Assembly (NCBI GenBank): GCA_947471745.1
Contig: CANJKZ010000423.1
Coordinates: forward strand, 124,001-188,000
Source of the DNA: Closterium sp. Naga37s-1
Taxonomy: Eukaryota > Streptophyta > Zygnematophyceae > Desmidiales > Closteriaceae
Length of the DNA: 64,000 bases
Direction of reading: 5' to 3'
The first letter of the stretch is position 1; each line of letters begins with the position of its first letter. Below are positions 12,448-24,176 of this stretch, piece after piece. The translations under genes and the position numbers were made by a program. The notes under the pieces were generated by a model. That model was not told the origin of the DNA, did no database searches, and saw only the letters and a program-made list of their open reading frames with translations.

Positions 12448-13266
12448 TGTTATAGTCACAATAGGCTTGAATGTGCCTAAAACGAAAGATAGAGAGCACA
12501 GACGGATTTCTGCACAGCGGCTTCAAACGTTGATAGCGTTCTGCTCACAGCTGCAAATGACTTGATTCAAATTGGATCTGGAGCGTCTTTACGTCGTCTA
12601 CAATTAGCAATTTAGATTGCACGATTTGATAAAGAATTGACGACACAGCGTCGGTTTGAACGAACGGTACTATGGCAGCCACTATAGTCTTAGAACACAA
12701 GATAGGAAGAGTTACGAGTTGGGAATGACTCCCAGCTCCTACAAACCCCAAGAGCCGAGGTACAGTGATGTGGAACAGTGCCACACTGTCCCCAACCACG
12801 AAGGGTCTCGAAACTACCCTTCACTAGGGCCTACACCAAGTGAAATGTTACACTAGACAAAGTAATGTAACTATCTTCAATATCTTGAGGTGTACCCTTT
12901 TGGCAAGCTTCGAAATCACTTGAGGCTTGACACCAAGGCTCGGGCTCTTCATCACAACCTCATCCTTGAGTTCTTGATGGGTCTGCTGCACACACCTGCG
13001 ACACGCCGAACGTTCGACACAGGACAAAATAGAAACCGCGCACGACAAAATAGAAACCGCGCGCGAGACACAAACGACCGCGTAACACGCGTCTAGCGAT
13101 AACTCGCTATTGACTCGACACACACACTCGACATCATGACTCAACATTCACACACAATTATAAGCATGAAATATATATTATCCCATGCCCTCATACCATT
13201 CCATACACACACACATTCACGCACACGGACAACAAGCCGAGTGCAAACCGTAGGGTTGCACCAACA
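12448..13266 (-). repeat. 5' LTR of copia C
   Basis: 819 bp and nearly identical to the 3' copy. As the transcription start side it should carry the promoter. A tataatt-like AT stretch lies near 13170 (complement), but no specific element is claimed. Confidence 0.93.
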
Positions 13267-14442
13267 GCCGACCCCCCAGCTCCAGTAGCACCCCTCCGAA
13301 GGCTCCAGCGACGAGCAAACCACTCGCGCAGCTGCGGTGGAGAGAGAGGCTCCCACTTCAATGAGGCACCTGTAGGACCTCCAGCAGACTCAGCACCCCC
13401 AGGCGCAGCACCCCCAGTCTCAGCACCCCCAAGCTCAGCACCCCCAGGCTCAACACCCTCAGACTCAGCAACCTCAGGCTCAGCACCCCCAGGCTCCGCA
13501 CGCTCAAGCTCAGCACCCCCAGGCTCCGCACGCGTAGGCTCAGCACCCCCAGCAGCACCACCCCCAGCACCACCAGAGTCGACAGCGACCTCGACAGGCT
13601 CGATAGGGTCTACCTGAGACACACCTGAGGGAGAAGGACCCTGAGGGGGAAGGGGGTCTACCGGAGGAGGACCTGGTGCAAGGAAGAGCGGCGGGGGGGG
13701 GGGAGCGGGGCAGTGCGGTAGGGAAAGAGACGGTAGAAGGGAACCGACTCGTCGAACGTGACGTCCTGAGAAGGCAGGACACGGCGCGAGGTGGGGTGGT
13801 AAAAGTGCCAGCCAGGCGCGTCAGGGGGAAAACCAAGGAAGACACAGGGACTGGCGCGGGCGGAGAGCTTGTCCGCGGACGTATCGCGGACAAAGGCACG
13901 AGAACCCCAGACCCGAAACACCGACGCATCGCCAACCTCTCCCGTCCAACGCAGTGTCGGCGAGGTCTCCGGCAAGGAGACACGGGGCCAGAGGTTGAGC
14001 TGATGCGCAGCGTACCCGACTGCAAACAGCCACAGAAAATGGGGGCCAGCCGCATGGATCATGGAGGTACGAGCGACCTCCATGACTAAGCCAATGCGGC
14101 GCTCAGCAACCCCATTCTGCTGCGGAGAGGCCGGAAGCATGAACGTCTGGCGAATGCCCTCCCCACGACAAAAGTCCCGAAGAAAGTCGGAGGCAAACTC
14201 ACCACCTCTGTCAGAGTGCAGACGCAGGACGGGAAGGTCCGTCTCGAACCGCTCACGGAGCTGGAGACGGACAGCGCGGATCCAAGGGATCAAAACATCA
14301 GGGACCTCACCCTTGGTGCACAAGGGCAAGACCGTGATGTAACGCGTGTAGTCGTCAACAACCAGCAGAAAGTACTGCTCGCGGTCCTGTCCATGGACGC
14401 GGGCTGGGCCCCACACGTCCATGTGGAGGGTCTGCAGGGGAG
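13267..14442 (-). pseudogene. pol: Copia B integrase and start of linker
   Basis: The middle block of B between the nested elements. From 14422 downward it encodes the integrase core: [17 protein letters not shown] and [10 protein letters not shown] supply the D, D and E positions. The conserved [10 protein letters not shown] and FLGFPPDAPGW tail follows. A frameshift near 13680, in a G-rich run, leads to the Glu/Pro/Gly repeat linker and one LSPPQLREWF module at about 13310-13350, where C is inserted. D separates the integrase start from the GAG-pre-integrase region at 20916. Sequence identity to the same regions of F and G is obvious by eye. Confidence 0.88.
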
Positions 14443-15309
14443 TGTTAGAGATTAAGGACGGAGTCTATGAAGATTAGGGGCTGAAATATCTCAAAATCGT
14501 CAACTACAATTCTGGACAGAAAAGTCGTCGTCACAAGAAACGTCGTCGACGAAAGGTCCACAGTTAGAATTCTTTCAAACTCGAGTATGTTGTAGCCCTT
14601 GACCGTGGCTATCTTTCCCAATTTGAATAGTATCAAAATATGGAGTATAACTCGAGTTATGAACTTCGGCGCACTAGGGGGTATGCTGCCATAGAAAACG
14701 TAACTCAATCACAATGATCTCACAAGTTCACACAAGAGAATTGGAGTAGCACTAAACCAGGTGGAAGGGATGAGGAGGACGAGAGGGAAGGTCCCAAGGA
14801 TTCCCCAACCAAAGGAAACTCCATGCCACACAATTCCCTTCCCCATAGGCAACCCAACTTTGACCTTTGTCACTATCCCAACCTCCACAATCCACCTCAA
14901 CCCAACTTGGCCACACTTGCCAACCTGGTTTGGTTTCTCCCAACCATTTGGCAGCAACTACAGTAGAAAAGACGAATTTCCCAACCCCCAAAAGTCTGTA
15001 CCCCATATTGAGTCAACCCCACAACTTCCCACAGTTGCCACAATCAAATATGAAAAGCATACGAACTCCAACGTTCGTAACTTTCTTGTTCGTGCTCCGA
15101 TTGAAGCGATACTTGGTTCGTCGGAAAGCTCTTGAGCAGAGGAGTCACTTCAGATATCTGCTCAAGCCAAATAACATTCACACACACACTCAGAAAAACC
15201 AAACCGCACAAAACACAAATTCTTGCACACACTCACAACACGCATGCAACGCACGAACATATGATGGGAGGCAGACAGACGTGAATGCGAATGGTAGCAT
15301 CACTCAACA
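14443..15309 (-). repeat. 3' LTR of copia D
   Basis: 867 bp, TGTTAGAG to CAACA on the + strand. The complement of 15310-15320 is the polypurine tract. Confidence 0.94.
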
Positions 15310-15366
15310 AACTCCCCCTCTGGCTGCCAACCATCATCCCACATGCCATAGCTCAAGCATGCATCC

Positions 15367-17133
15367 TCAATGCACACTCATCCCAGCAAGCTTCATGCCC
15401 TTCCAATGCTCAGATTCAGCCAGGCGCTTGGTGAGAATGTCAGCCGCCTGCTGATGGGTCTTCACAATCTCCAGCCGCACCTCCTTGTCCAGGAGCCTTC
15501 TCACCCAGTGCCACTTAGGCCTGATGTGTTTGGTCAGCCCATGAAGACAAGCATTCTTCGCTAGCTTCACCGCCGACTCATTATCACAGAAAATCACAGT
15601 CGGCTCCCTCTGACCAACTCCAATCTCCTCTAACAAACGCCTCAGCCACACGACCTCCTTTGCCCCATGATGCAGGGCCATGTACTCTGTCTCACACGAG
15701 GACTGCCCCACCTCATTCTGCTTCTTACTGCGCCAGCTCACTGCACCACCTCCGAACAGGCACACATAGCCTCCAATGCTGGTGCCATCCGCTTTCACCG
15801 AGTTGAAGCTAGCGTCAGTGTAGCTGGTCAGGAGCATCTCCCCCTTGCTCAAATCAGCTGCACTCCTCTGCAGCCTCTGCCTCACAGCACTGTACTCCAA
15901 ACCCACTGATGCCGTTGCACTCACATAGCGGACCAACCTCTTGGCCGCTTCCAGTTGCTCATGACTGGGGCGTGAAACCACACTGGCAAGCCTGGATGTT
16001 GCGAAGGCAATGTCAGGCCGTGTGTGGTTAGCCGCATAGTTGAGTGCCCCAACCATGGAATGAAAAAGTTTCCTGTCACTCTCACCCACCACCTCCTCAT
16101 CAGCACAGGGCTCCACAGTGAACCCCGAAGGCAGTGGGGTGGCTGGCTTTCCTCCATCTTGCAGCCCATACTTCTCAGCCAGCCCCTCACAATACTTTCT
16201 CTGGTGCAACCTCAACACTCCCTTGTCAAGGTCCCTCTCCACATGCATCCCTAAATAGTACTTCACATCTCCCATCTTGGAGCACTTAAACTGCATCTCC
16301 AGCATCTCCTCCACATGCTCAATCATTGCAGACGACTCAGAGAAGAGCAGGATGTCATCCACATACACCAGGAGCATGAGAAACTACTCCTTCTCCTGCA
16401 GCAGGAACAAGCTGTGATCACACTCACTCTTCTTGAAACCCCCAGCCAGCAGAGTCTCCTCTAACTTGTGGTACCATGCACGAGGAGCCTGCTTCAGGCC
16501 ATAGATGGCCTTCTTCAGCCTGCACACCCTGCCGCTCCCATCATCCAAACCCTCAGGCTGTAACATGTACAGCTCCTCCAGAATGATCCCATTGAGGAAG
16601 GCGGTGGTGATGTCCATCTGCTTCACCCGCCATCCACGGTTTGCTGCCATTGCCAATGACACCCGAAGTGTTGTGCCTTTCCCCACAGGAGCATAGAGCT
16701 CGTTGAAGTCCTTTCCCTTTGTCTGCTGAAACCCCTTAGCCACAAGCCTTGACTTGTAGCGGGTCAGCGCCCCATCAGGTCCGTACTTGTGCCTGAAAAT
16801 CAGCTTGGAAGAAATGGCCTTCTTCCCAGGTGGCAGCTCACACAGCTCCCACGTCTCATTCTCTAGCAGAGAATCATACTCCTCCTTCACACTCTGCTTC
16901 CACTTTTCAGCATCGGGCCCGCTCAATGCCTCAGCTAGCGTCTTGGGCTCAGGGACGGCTGCCCAGTAGCAGTGTGCTATCTCATCCTCATCACACTGCT
17001 CAGCCACACTCCCAGCCCTTACCACCTTTGGCTTGCCACGGCTTGCATAGGTCAGCCTGTTAGGAGGGCGCACATCCCTCCTAGGACGGTCAGCCGTACG
17101 TCCGGCACCTTGTGGAGCACCTTGCTCCTCCTC

Positions 17134-17169
<36 letters not shown>

Positions 17170-19812
17170 CTCAGGTTCTCCCCCATCATCAGTCACCCCA
17201 GAGATCTCCTCCTTGGAGACAGAAACCTCCACCTGCCTCGAAGGCCGCTGCACCTCATCGGCCTCAATGATCAGTGGTGTTGTAGGAAGCTTCTGCTGCT
17301 GCTGCTTCCACTCCTTGTAGAACAAGGACTCAAGGAACTTAACATCCCTTGACACAGTCAGTTGCTGGCTCGTCAAGTCCCATATCAACCAGCCCTTGTG
17401 GTCCTTGGCAAGCCCCAAGTGCACACCCCATCTCCCAGAAGCTTCCAACTTTCCCCTCTTCTCCTTCGGTACATGAAACACCACCATGCAGCCATAAGTT
17501 CTCAGCATGTTGACTGCAGGCGCACTCCCATACCACTTGGTGTAGGGGACCCATTGCTTGTCCCCCACAGTCGCCAGCACCCGGTTCTTCACAACAACGA
17601 CCTGCCGCAGTGCTGTCACCCAAAACGGATCTGGCAGCCCTGCACGCCCAAGGAGAGTGCGAGCACCTTCCTGCAGGGTCCGGTTGAACCGCTCAGCCAC
17701 GCCATTCTGCTGAGGGTTGTAAGGCACTGTGAGCTGATGCTGGATCCCCTTCCGCTTCAGCTCCTTCTCAAAATCAGCGCCGATGAACTCTCCTCCGTTG
17801 TCAGTGCGGATCACCTTCACCTTGTGTCCGCTTTCCCTTTGTGCTCTCGGCATCCACTCCTTAAGAACAGCCGCTGCCACCTCCCCCTTAGTCTTGAGAG
17901 GGTACACCCACACCGCACGCGTGTGGTCGTCCACAATCGTCAAGAAGTAGCGGCTGCCCGAGAGAGAAAGGGCCCTCGTGGGGCCCACCACATCCATGTG
18001 CACTAGTGCAAGTGGTGCCTTGGCTGGTCCTGTGCTGCTGCTGAAGGGAAACTTCGTGAATTTGGTCTCAAGGCAGGTAGGGCAGCTCCCAATCTCCTTT
18101 GCTCCCCCCTTCACCTCCAGCCCCTTCAAGCACCCATCCTTTACCAACTTCTGCAGCATAGGAATGTTCACATGGCACAGCCTCTCGTGCCACGTCTCCC
18201 AATCAGCCTCACCACTCCCAGATGAAGCCTTTGCCCATGCAGCTGTCGCATCCACACCAGCAAGCACCTCACCATGTGGCTGCTGTGGCTGCTGCACCTT
18301 CTTGACTGCATCCAGGGCCCCAGCAGTTGGTGCAGTCTCCTCTCCTCCCGCAGTTGCTTTAGCCGCTGCCGCTGCCTTTGCCGTTGCTGGTGGTTTCCCC
18401 TTCCAAGGGATGATGGGCAGCTGCCACAGGTCCTTGATGCAGCTTCTCTTCTCCTCCAAGTTCCACAGCAGCAACTTCCCAAGCTTTGCACGGCAGCTGG
18501 TTGGGCCGAAGGTAACTTCAGCCTTGCTCTTCTGCAGCCGGCGCACAGAAAGAAGGTTAGCGGACAAACCTTCAACCAACAGCACATTCCCAAGCCCCAC
18601 AAGCTCTCCATTGGCTCCCATCACCTTAGCATTCCCAACACCAATCACAGGGAGCAAAGCACCTGAAGCGGCAGCCACAAACTTGATCTTCCCAGGAGGT
18701 TTTACCTCATCAAGCAAATCTGCCCGTGGGGTCATATGACTCGTGCAACCTGAATCGATCACCCAGTGAGTGAGGGGGTGCATCACAACCTTCCCAACTG
18801 AACCCATATCACCCCCACTCCCTTGCACATCCTCAACCATGAGGAACATCCCAGGGTCGGCTTTACCTTGTGCACCATCACCTTGTGCACCTGATCCTTG
18901 CACAGCGCCACCGCGTGCACGTTCACCACTTGGCGGCTTCATGCCTGGAGGGGCCCATCCCTCAGGCCGGCTGAAACACTTGAACCACGGGTGTCCAGCC
19001 TTCTTGCAGTACCAGCACGCACCCTCCATTCGGGTGCTCCCCCTGCCACCAGAGCTCCCATGCCCCTCATTGTAGTCACCTCGGCCTCTCCCTCTGCCAA
19101 AGCCTCTCCCACGGCCTCGGCCTCTCCCTCCCCCTCTTCCTCTGCTGCCTCCTGCAGCTCCATACCCCTCAGCAGTTTTGTTGGCAGCACCATCTCCCGT
19201 GTGGCGCCTGCGGAAGTCCTCTTGCAGAATCTGCTGCCGTAGCCACTTAGGCGTCCATTTGTCCTGCTGAACGTTGAGGGTGGGGATGAGGTTGTCCCAC
19301 GAGTTGTCGAGCACCGAGATGATCTTGGTGCACTGTTGCATCTGCGACACTTCGCTGCCCGCCGCTGCCATCCTCGCATAGGTGTCCTTGATCTTGTCAA
19401 GGACCGGTTTCACATCATCTCCCGGTTTCATGGAGAGGGCAGCCAACTCCTTCTCCAACACAATCACCATCGGCAGCGTGTTGGGCTGAATCACGTCGCG
19501 TAGCAGCTTCCATGCCTTCGGTCCGGAATCATCCAACTCCACCAAATCCTTGATGTGCTGGAACATGTCGTTGTTGACCGATTGGAGGATGAGGTCGTAC
19601 AGCACCGCGCTCTTCTCAATCCACCGATCGCGGGCATCTCCTTCCCCCGGCATCTTCTCCTCTCCCATTGCAATTTTCAGTAGCTTGTAGCGCTTGAAGG
19701 CGCTCCGCATCCGCCCGCTCCATTCCTCATAGTTGGAGCCATCCAAAGCTTCGATCTTGGATGGTGGCGGTTCACTCCTCTTCTCAGCTGCATCTCCACT
19801 CCCTTGATTCAT
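15367..19812 (-). pseudogene. gag-pol: Copia D Gag-Pol polyprotein with one nonsense codon
   Basis: Start taken at the ATG at 19812 (MNQGSG), the first ATG in a frame that opens at 19827. Domains, in codons from the frame opening: Gag (LDGSNYEEW) about 25-215; RG-rich stretch; zinc knuckle CWYCKKAGHPWFKC near 269; protease VIDSGCTSHMT near 352; GAG-pre-integrase WHERLCHV; integrase with MDVVGP near 609, RTDNGGEF near 678 and NGVAERFNRT near 710; a poly-Gln/Glu tract near 900; RT from about 966. A TAG at 16384-16386 stops translation a few codons before YVDDILLF. The same frame then continues through RNase H to 15367. Everything else looks intact, so a single base change separates this copy from a complete polyprotein. 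Confidence 0.94.
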
Positions 19813-20034
19813 CTCCTCTGCTCCCAATCAGAGGTTTCAGCTCCCCCTTTTGCTGGTCACAATGTAGATCCACACAATCTTCACAAGTGTCGGCGCCAAC
19901 GAAATTTCGGCAGAGTTTCCCCTTAGCGGAAGTCACATCCAACCTCCAGAACTCCACTTAGGCACGCCCACAGGCCATGGTGGGTCTAGGAGGGTCTTCA
20001 CACTTCAGTAGACTCCCCACAAGGTCCTTAATCA

Positions 20035-20046
20035 GCTCTGATACCA
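20035..20046 (-). promoter_or_regulatory. Primer-binding site of copia D
   Basis: The minus strand reads TGGTATCAGAGC two bases inside the 5' LTR. Confidence 0.92.
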
Positions 20047-20048
20047 CT

Positions 20049-20915
20049 TGTTAGAGATTAAGGACGGAGTCTATGAAGATTAGGGGCTGAAATATCTCAA
20101 AATCGTCAACTACAATTCTGGACAGAAAAGTCGTCGTCACAAGAAACGTCGTCGACGAAAGGTCCACAGTTAGAATTCTTTCAAACTCGAGTATGTTGTA
20201 GCCCTTGACCGTGGCTATCTTTCCCAATTTGAATAGTATCAAAATATGGAGTATAACTCGAGTTATGAACTTCGGCGCACTAGGGGGTATGCTGCCATAG
20301 AAAACGTAACTCAATCACAATGATCTCACAAGTTCACACAAGAGAATTGGAGTAGCACTAAACCAGGTGGAAGGGATGAGGAGGACGAGAGGGAAGGTCC
20401 CAAGGAGTCCCCAACCAAAGGAAACTCCATGCCACACAATTCCCTTCCCCATAGGCAACCCAACTTTGACCTTTGTCACTATCCCAACCTCCACAATCCA
20501 CCTCAACCCAACTTGGCCACACTTGCCAACCTGGTTTGGTTTCTCCCAACCATTTGGCAGCAACTACAGTAGAAAAGACGAATTTCCCAACCCCCAAAAG
20601 TCTGTACCCCATATTGAGTCAACCCCACAACTTCCCACAGTTGCCACAATCAAATATGAAAAGCATACGAACTCCAACGTTCGTAACTTTCTTGTTCGTG
20701 CTCCGATTGAAGCGATACTTGGTTCGTCGGAAAGCTCTTGAGCAGAGGAGTCACTTCAGATATCTGCTCAAGCCAAATAACATTCACACACACACTCAGA
20801 AAAACCAAACCGCACAAAACACAAATTCTTGCACACACTCACAACACGCATGCAACGCACGAACATATGATGGGAGGCAGACAGTCGTGAATGCGAATGG
20901 TAGCATCACTCAACA
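20049..20915 (-). repeat. 5' LTR of copia D
   Basis: 867 bp and nearly identical to 14443-15309, same termini. Confidence 0.94.
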
Positions 20916-22190
20916 GGGAGCAGTCGTCGGGGGAAACTCAGAGGAGTGAGGAGCGGCGCGCTGCCGCCCCTCGACACAGGGAAGGCAGGGAGGTGCAGGC
21001 AAGGGTGGGAGAGGAGGCAGAGTCCTGGGAAGACCAGAGATAAGGAGACGAGAGTGCATGCCACGAAGGCGCTGCACTGAGGGGTGACCAAGACGGTGGT
21101 GCCAAAGGAGGGTCTGGTGCGACAGAGCGCGACACGAGCAGGGGGCCGCTAGCTGACCTGACGCAGACGCAGACGCAGCTACCAGAGGAGACAAAGTAGT
21201 CAGTGTGTACAGACTCAAGCCAGGCGCACGGGTGAACGTGGCCAGGTGCCGGCCAGTCCGGGAGCACGTACAGATCGCCACACGCTGTCCTCCTGGAGTA
21301 AAGGTGTCAACCCATACATCCTGAAGGACGGCGTTGCTCACCAAGTTCGTAGAGAACGAGGGGAGGTGAAGACCTGACAGTGAGCCAGACGGGACCGCCA
21401 GACACGGGAGAACAGTGGAGGAACGAGCAAGGACTGGGCCCCCAGAGGGGTCAGCCAGAGAGACAACAACAGGTGCAGGGAGCGGTATGACTGTGGTACT
21501 ATCGCGAAAGAAACAGCAGGAAGCACCTGAGTCAAGCGTGAAGGTGTGCAAGGCCTCAGCAAGCGCAGTACCAGAGAGATCAGACTCACCAGCACCTAGA
21601 GCAGCAGACTCACTGGCACCTAGAGCGGCAGACTCACCAGCACCTAGAGCAGCGACCTCTATACCCGGGTCGGGCGGCATACACAGGTAACAGTCACCCT
21701 CAGCACTAACAGTCAATGCATACATGGCAGAAAGGATAGTATCATAATCAAGAGCAAAGGTGAGTGATGAGGTCGGCTACTGTGGCAAAGTCGGACAGCT
21801 CTGGGAACAGGTAGGGTAGGAGAAGGCGGCCTAGAGCAGCAGCGGCCGGGGAGGAGTAACGAGCGACTACAGCGTCGTACAGTGCTTTCGCAGTCTTATG
21901 CTGTCCGAAGTGAGCGCGTTCGGCTAACGGCAGGTGGTTGCGAACGGCTAAGCGAGCAGCAGCGTCACGAGTAAGCCACTATGAGCGAGTCGTACTGTCA
22001 GCTGTGGCGGCAGGGGCGAGAGAGGCGCCAGACGTGAGATCAAACAGTGAAACTCCGTCCTTGGAATCGCTCAGTAAGAACAGCTGTAAGTCGTCGAGCC
22101 ACACATCGAACTCTATCGGGCGGCCCTCCGGATCGAACGTCAGGACACTGAGTGTGCCTTTAGCGGGCAGAGCGGTCGGGCGTGCTAGCA
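20916..22190 (-). pseudogene. gag-pol: Copia B Gag remnant, protease and GAG-pre-integrase region
   Basis: Minus strand. From 21725 down the frame contains PPDPGIE, the aspartic protease motif [12 protein letters not shown], the conserved [10 protein letters not shown] stretch, and the GAG-pre-integrase motif [15 protein letters not shown]. It is cut by D directly before the integrase MDVWGP. Upstream (21760-22190) a Gag capsid fragment is fused straight to the FALDYDTI segment that precedes the protease. The Gly-rich and zinc-finger part of Gag present in E, F and G has therefore been deleted from B. Confidence 0.85.
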
Positions 22191-22199
22191 GCAGAGCAG

Positions 22200-22840
22200 C
22201 ACGTAGGCAGGGCTAGGCAGGCAAGTGCGCTAGCAGCAGGGCACGCGGCGGCGCGGCGCGCAGGCAAGGCAGGACGGCGCGGCTCGCGGGCAGGGCAGGG
22301 CGCGCGGAGGTGCGGCGCGCGGGCAGGGCAGGGCGTGCGGCGGCGCGGCGCGCGGGCTGGGCAGGGCGCGTGGCGGCGCGGCGCGCGGGCAGGGCAGGGC
22401 GCGTGGCGGCGCGGCGCGCGGGCAGGGCAGGGCGTGCGGCGGCGCGGTGCGCGGGCAGGGCAGGGCGCGTGGCAGCGCAGCGCACGGGCAGGGCAGGGTG
22501 CGCGGCGGCGCGGAGCGCGAGCAGGGCAAGGCGCGCGGCGGCGTGGCGCGCGGGCAAAGCAGGGCGCGCGGCGGCACGGCGCGCGGGCAGGGCGACGCGG
22601 CGGCGCGGCGCGCGGGCAGGGCAGGGCGCACTGCAGCAGGCGGCGTGCGGGCAGCGTAGGGCGCGCGGGCGCGGCGGCGCAGTGGCGGACGGCGCGCGGG
22701 CAAGCAGGGCGCGCGGGCGAGGCGGCGCAGCGGCGCGCGGGCAAAGCAGAGCGCGTTGCGGCGGGCAACGTGGGGGCAGGGCAGGGCGTGCGCAGGCAGC
22801 GCAACGCAGGGCAGGGCGGGGCAGGGCAGGGCAGGGCGGC
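22200..22840. repeat. 33-bp GC-rich minisatellite in the leader of copia B
   Basis: Tandem 33-bp units containing gcgcgcgggcagggcagggc (for example at 22381 and 22414), degenerating to the right. The period is a multiple of three, so long open frames appear on both strands. They are Arg/Ala-rich and not considered genes. It lies between the primer-binding site (22915-22926) and Gag. Confidence 0.85.
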
Positions 22841-22914
22841 GCGATAACGGTGGTGCGACGGGTGGGGTAGCGCTACTCGGTGGGCCCTAAGAAAACGGTC
22901 CTAGGCTAGGACCT

Positions 22915-22926
22915 GCTCTGAAACCA
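22915..22926 (-). promoter_or_regulatory. Primer-binding site of copia B
   Basis: The minus strand reads TGGTTTCAGAGC, one mismatch from the usual initiator tRNA-Met complement. The same variant occurs in element G (46245-46256). Confidence 0.85.
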
Positions 22927-23058
22927 TGTCAACAGAATGAACGAGAATGTGTGAACTAGCAGCAGGATGGGTACAAGTAGGAAACCCTAATTGGGTTGTA
23001 CCCCTTATGGGCTACCCCACTACAGCCTAAACAATAAGCAGCACATATAAGTTTGACA
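22927..23058 (-). repeat. 5' LTR of copia B
   Basis: 132 bp, matching 3772-3905 and followed by the second CAGCC target copy. Confidence 0.92.
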
Positions 23059-23387
23059 CAGCCGAGTTTATCTGGAAGGCTAATACCGTCGCTAGCCGCA
23101 ATGCTGACAAACACCGAAGGGATGTACCCTTCCGCGTCGGGCAGATGGTCCTCTTGGACACGAAGAATCTTCGACTGCCCCAGCCTGCAAAACTTCGTCC
23201 CCGCTACGTAGGACCATTTCGCATTACTCAAATGGTGACACCTGTCACGGCAAGGTTACTGCTCCCCGACGACTGGAAAATACACGACACATTCCACGCC
23301 AGTCTGCTGCGTCATTCCGATGCACCCCAGTCGCCGACCGTCGCCCGGCCAAATATTGCGCCAAGTGTTCGACCTGTGGCAAATCCG
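23059..23387 (+). pseudogene. Ty3 chromovirus integrase C-terminus, piece 2
   Basis: Continues piece 1 after the insertion of B. The + strand encodes the Ty3 integrase C-terminal (GPY/F-like) region: VGQMVLLDTKNL, KLRPRYVGPFRI, and IHDTFHASLLRH, the classic chromovirus signature before the chromodomain. The reading frame is open from 23145 for about 98 codons. It is interrupted at 23387 by copia E (target ATCCG at 23383-23387) and resumes at 29627. Confidence 0.88.
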
Positions 23388-23525
23388 TGTCAAACATTGT
23401 ATGTGTTATATTTGTGTAGGCTATTGTGGGTTAGCCTCTAGGGGGTACAGAACTTTAGGTTTGTCATACTTGTACTCTCATTCTGCTGCTAGTCAATCAT
23501 TCTCGTTCTCTCTCAGTTTCTAACA
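23388..23525 (+). repeat. 5' LTR of copia E
   Basis: 138 bp, TGTCAAAC to CTAACA. A primer-binding-like sequence at 23526-23538 reads TGGTATCGAGAGC, the initiator tRNA-Met complement with one inserted G. Confidence 0.92.
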
Positions 23526-23559
23526 TGGTATCGAGAGCCTAGGTCGTAACCTAGGACCG

Positions 23560-24176
23560 AATCGATAGGGCCCACCGTTCCGCTAGAAGCGCCCTCGAGC
23601 GCCGTATCTCCTTAGCGCCCTCGAGCGCCTCTCTCCTAGTGCGCCCTCGTGCGCCTCTCGTCCTCCTGCTGCCCGTGCGCAGCTCGCTAGTGCCGCGCGC
23701 GGCCCGTTTTTTTTTTTAGCGCGCGCCGACCCCTAGCCGCCCGCGCGGCCCGTTTTTTGAGCGCGCGCCGACCCCTAGCCGCCCGCGCGACCATTGCCGC
23801 CCACGAGCAGCCCCCTAGCCGCCCGTTGCCCGCCGCCCAGAGAGTCGCAGCCCACCCTTAGGCCGCCGCGACACCCCACTAGGCCGCCGCCGGCGCGCTA
23901 GTACGGCCCCCGCACAGCCACGGCCCGCCCGCTACAGCCGCCCACGCGCACGCCCCCCGTCGCGCCCCGCCACGTAGCCCAGGCCGAACCGCCCGAACCG
24001 AGCCGAGCCGCCCGAACCGAGCCGCGCCGCCCGAACCGAGCCGCGCCGCCCGAACCGAACCGCGCCGCCCTGGCCGAGTCGCGCCGCCCAACTGTGCCCC
24101 ACCAGCTACTACTACTGCTACTACTGCTACAGTTGCTACTGTTACTCCTGCTATTGCTACTGCTGCTACTTCAACT
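23560..24176 (+). other. GC-rich leader of copia E
   Basis: Untranslated-looking leader with short imperfect repeats (gcgccctcgagcgcc; gaaccgagccgcgccgcc around 23990-24070). It ends in a ctgctact-rich stretch at 24105-24170 just before the Gag ATG. Confidence 0.7.

Larger units (their letters stand above)
6787..13266 (-). mobile_element. Copia element C, near-intact, nested in B
   Basis: Full-length minus-strand copia element with long LTRs (6787-7602 and 12448-13266). A perfect target duplication GCCGA lies at 6782-6786 and 13267-13271, inside the linker of B. The LTR copies differ by only a few substitutions and a 3-bp indel, so the insertion is recent. The polyprotein has two in-frame stops. 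LTR length and protein sequence show it belongs to a different copia lineage from A, B, E, F, G and H. Confidence 0.95.
14443..20915 (-). mobile_element. Copia element D, near-intact, nested in B
   Basis: Full-length minus-strand copia element. LTRs of 867 bp each lie at 14443-15309 and 20049-20915, with a perfect target duplication GGGAG at 14438-14442 and 20916-20920, interrupting the integrase of B. By eye the LTRs differ at about two positions (near 14813/20419 and 15279/20886), so this is probably the youngest insertion in the window. One nonsense codon interrupts the polyprotein. Confidence 0.95.
3772..23058 (-). mobile_element. Copia element B, carrying nested elements C and D
   Basis: Minus-strand copia element of the short-LTR family. 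LTRs are 3772-3905 (3') and 22927-23058 (5'), with a perfect 5-bp target duplication CAGCC at 3767-3771 and 23059-23063. Its own sequence is in three blocks, 3772-6786, 13267-14442 and 20916-23058, separated by elements C and D. Removing those inserts and their duplications restores a colinear order of leader, gag, protease, integrase, linker, RT and RNase H. Gag carries a deletion and the polymerase has several frameshifts and stops, so B is the older, dead host of two younger insertions. Confidence 0.93.

Noticed and set aside
22160..22870. Overlapping Arg/Ala-rich frames in the 33-bp repeat
   Set aside because: Product of a GC-rich repeat with period divisible by three, in the leader of copia B.
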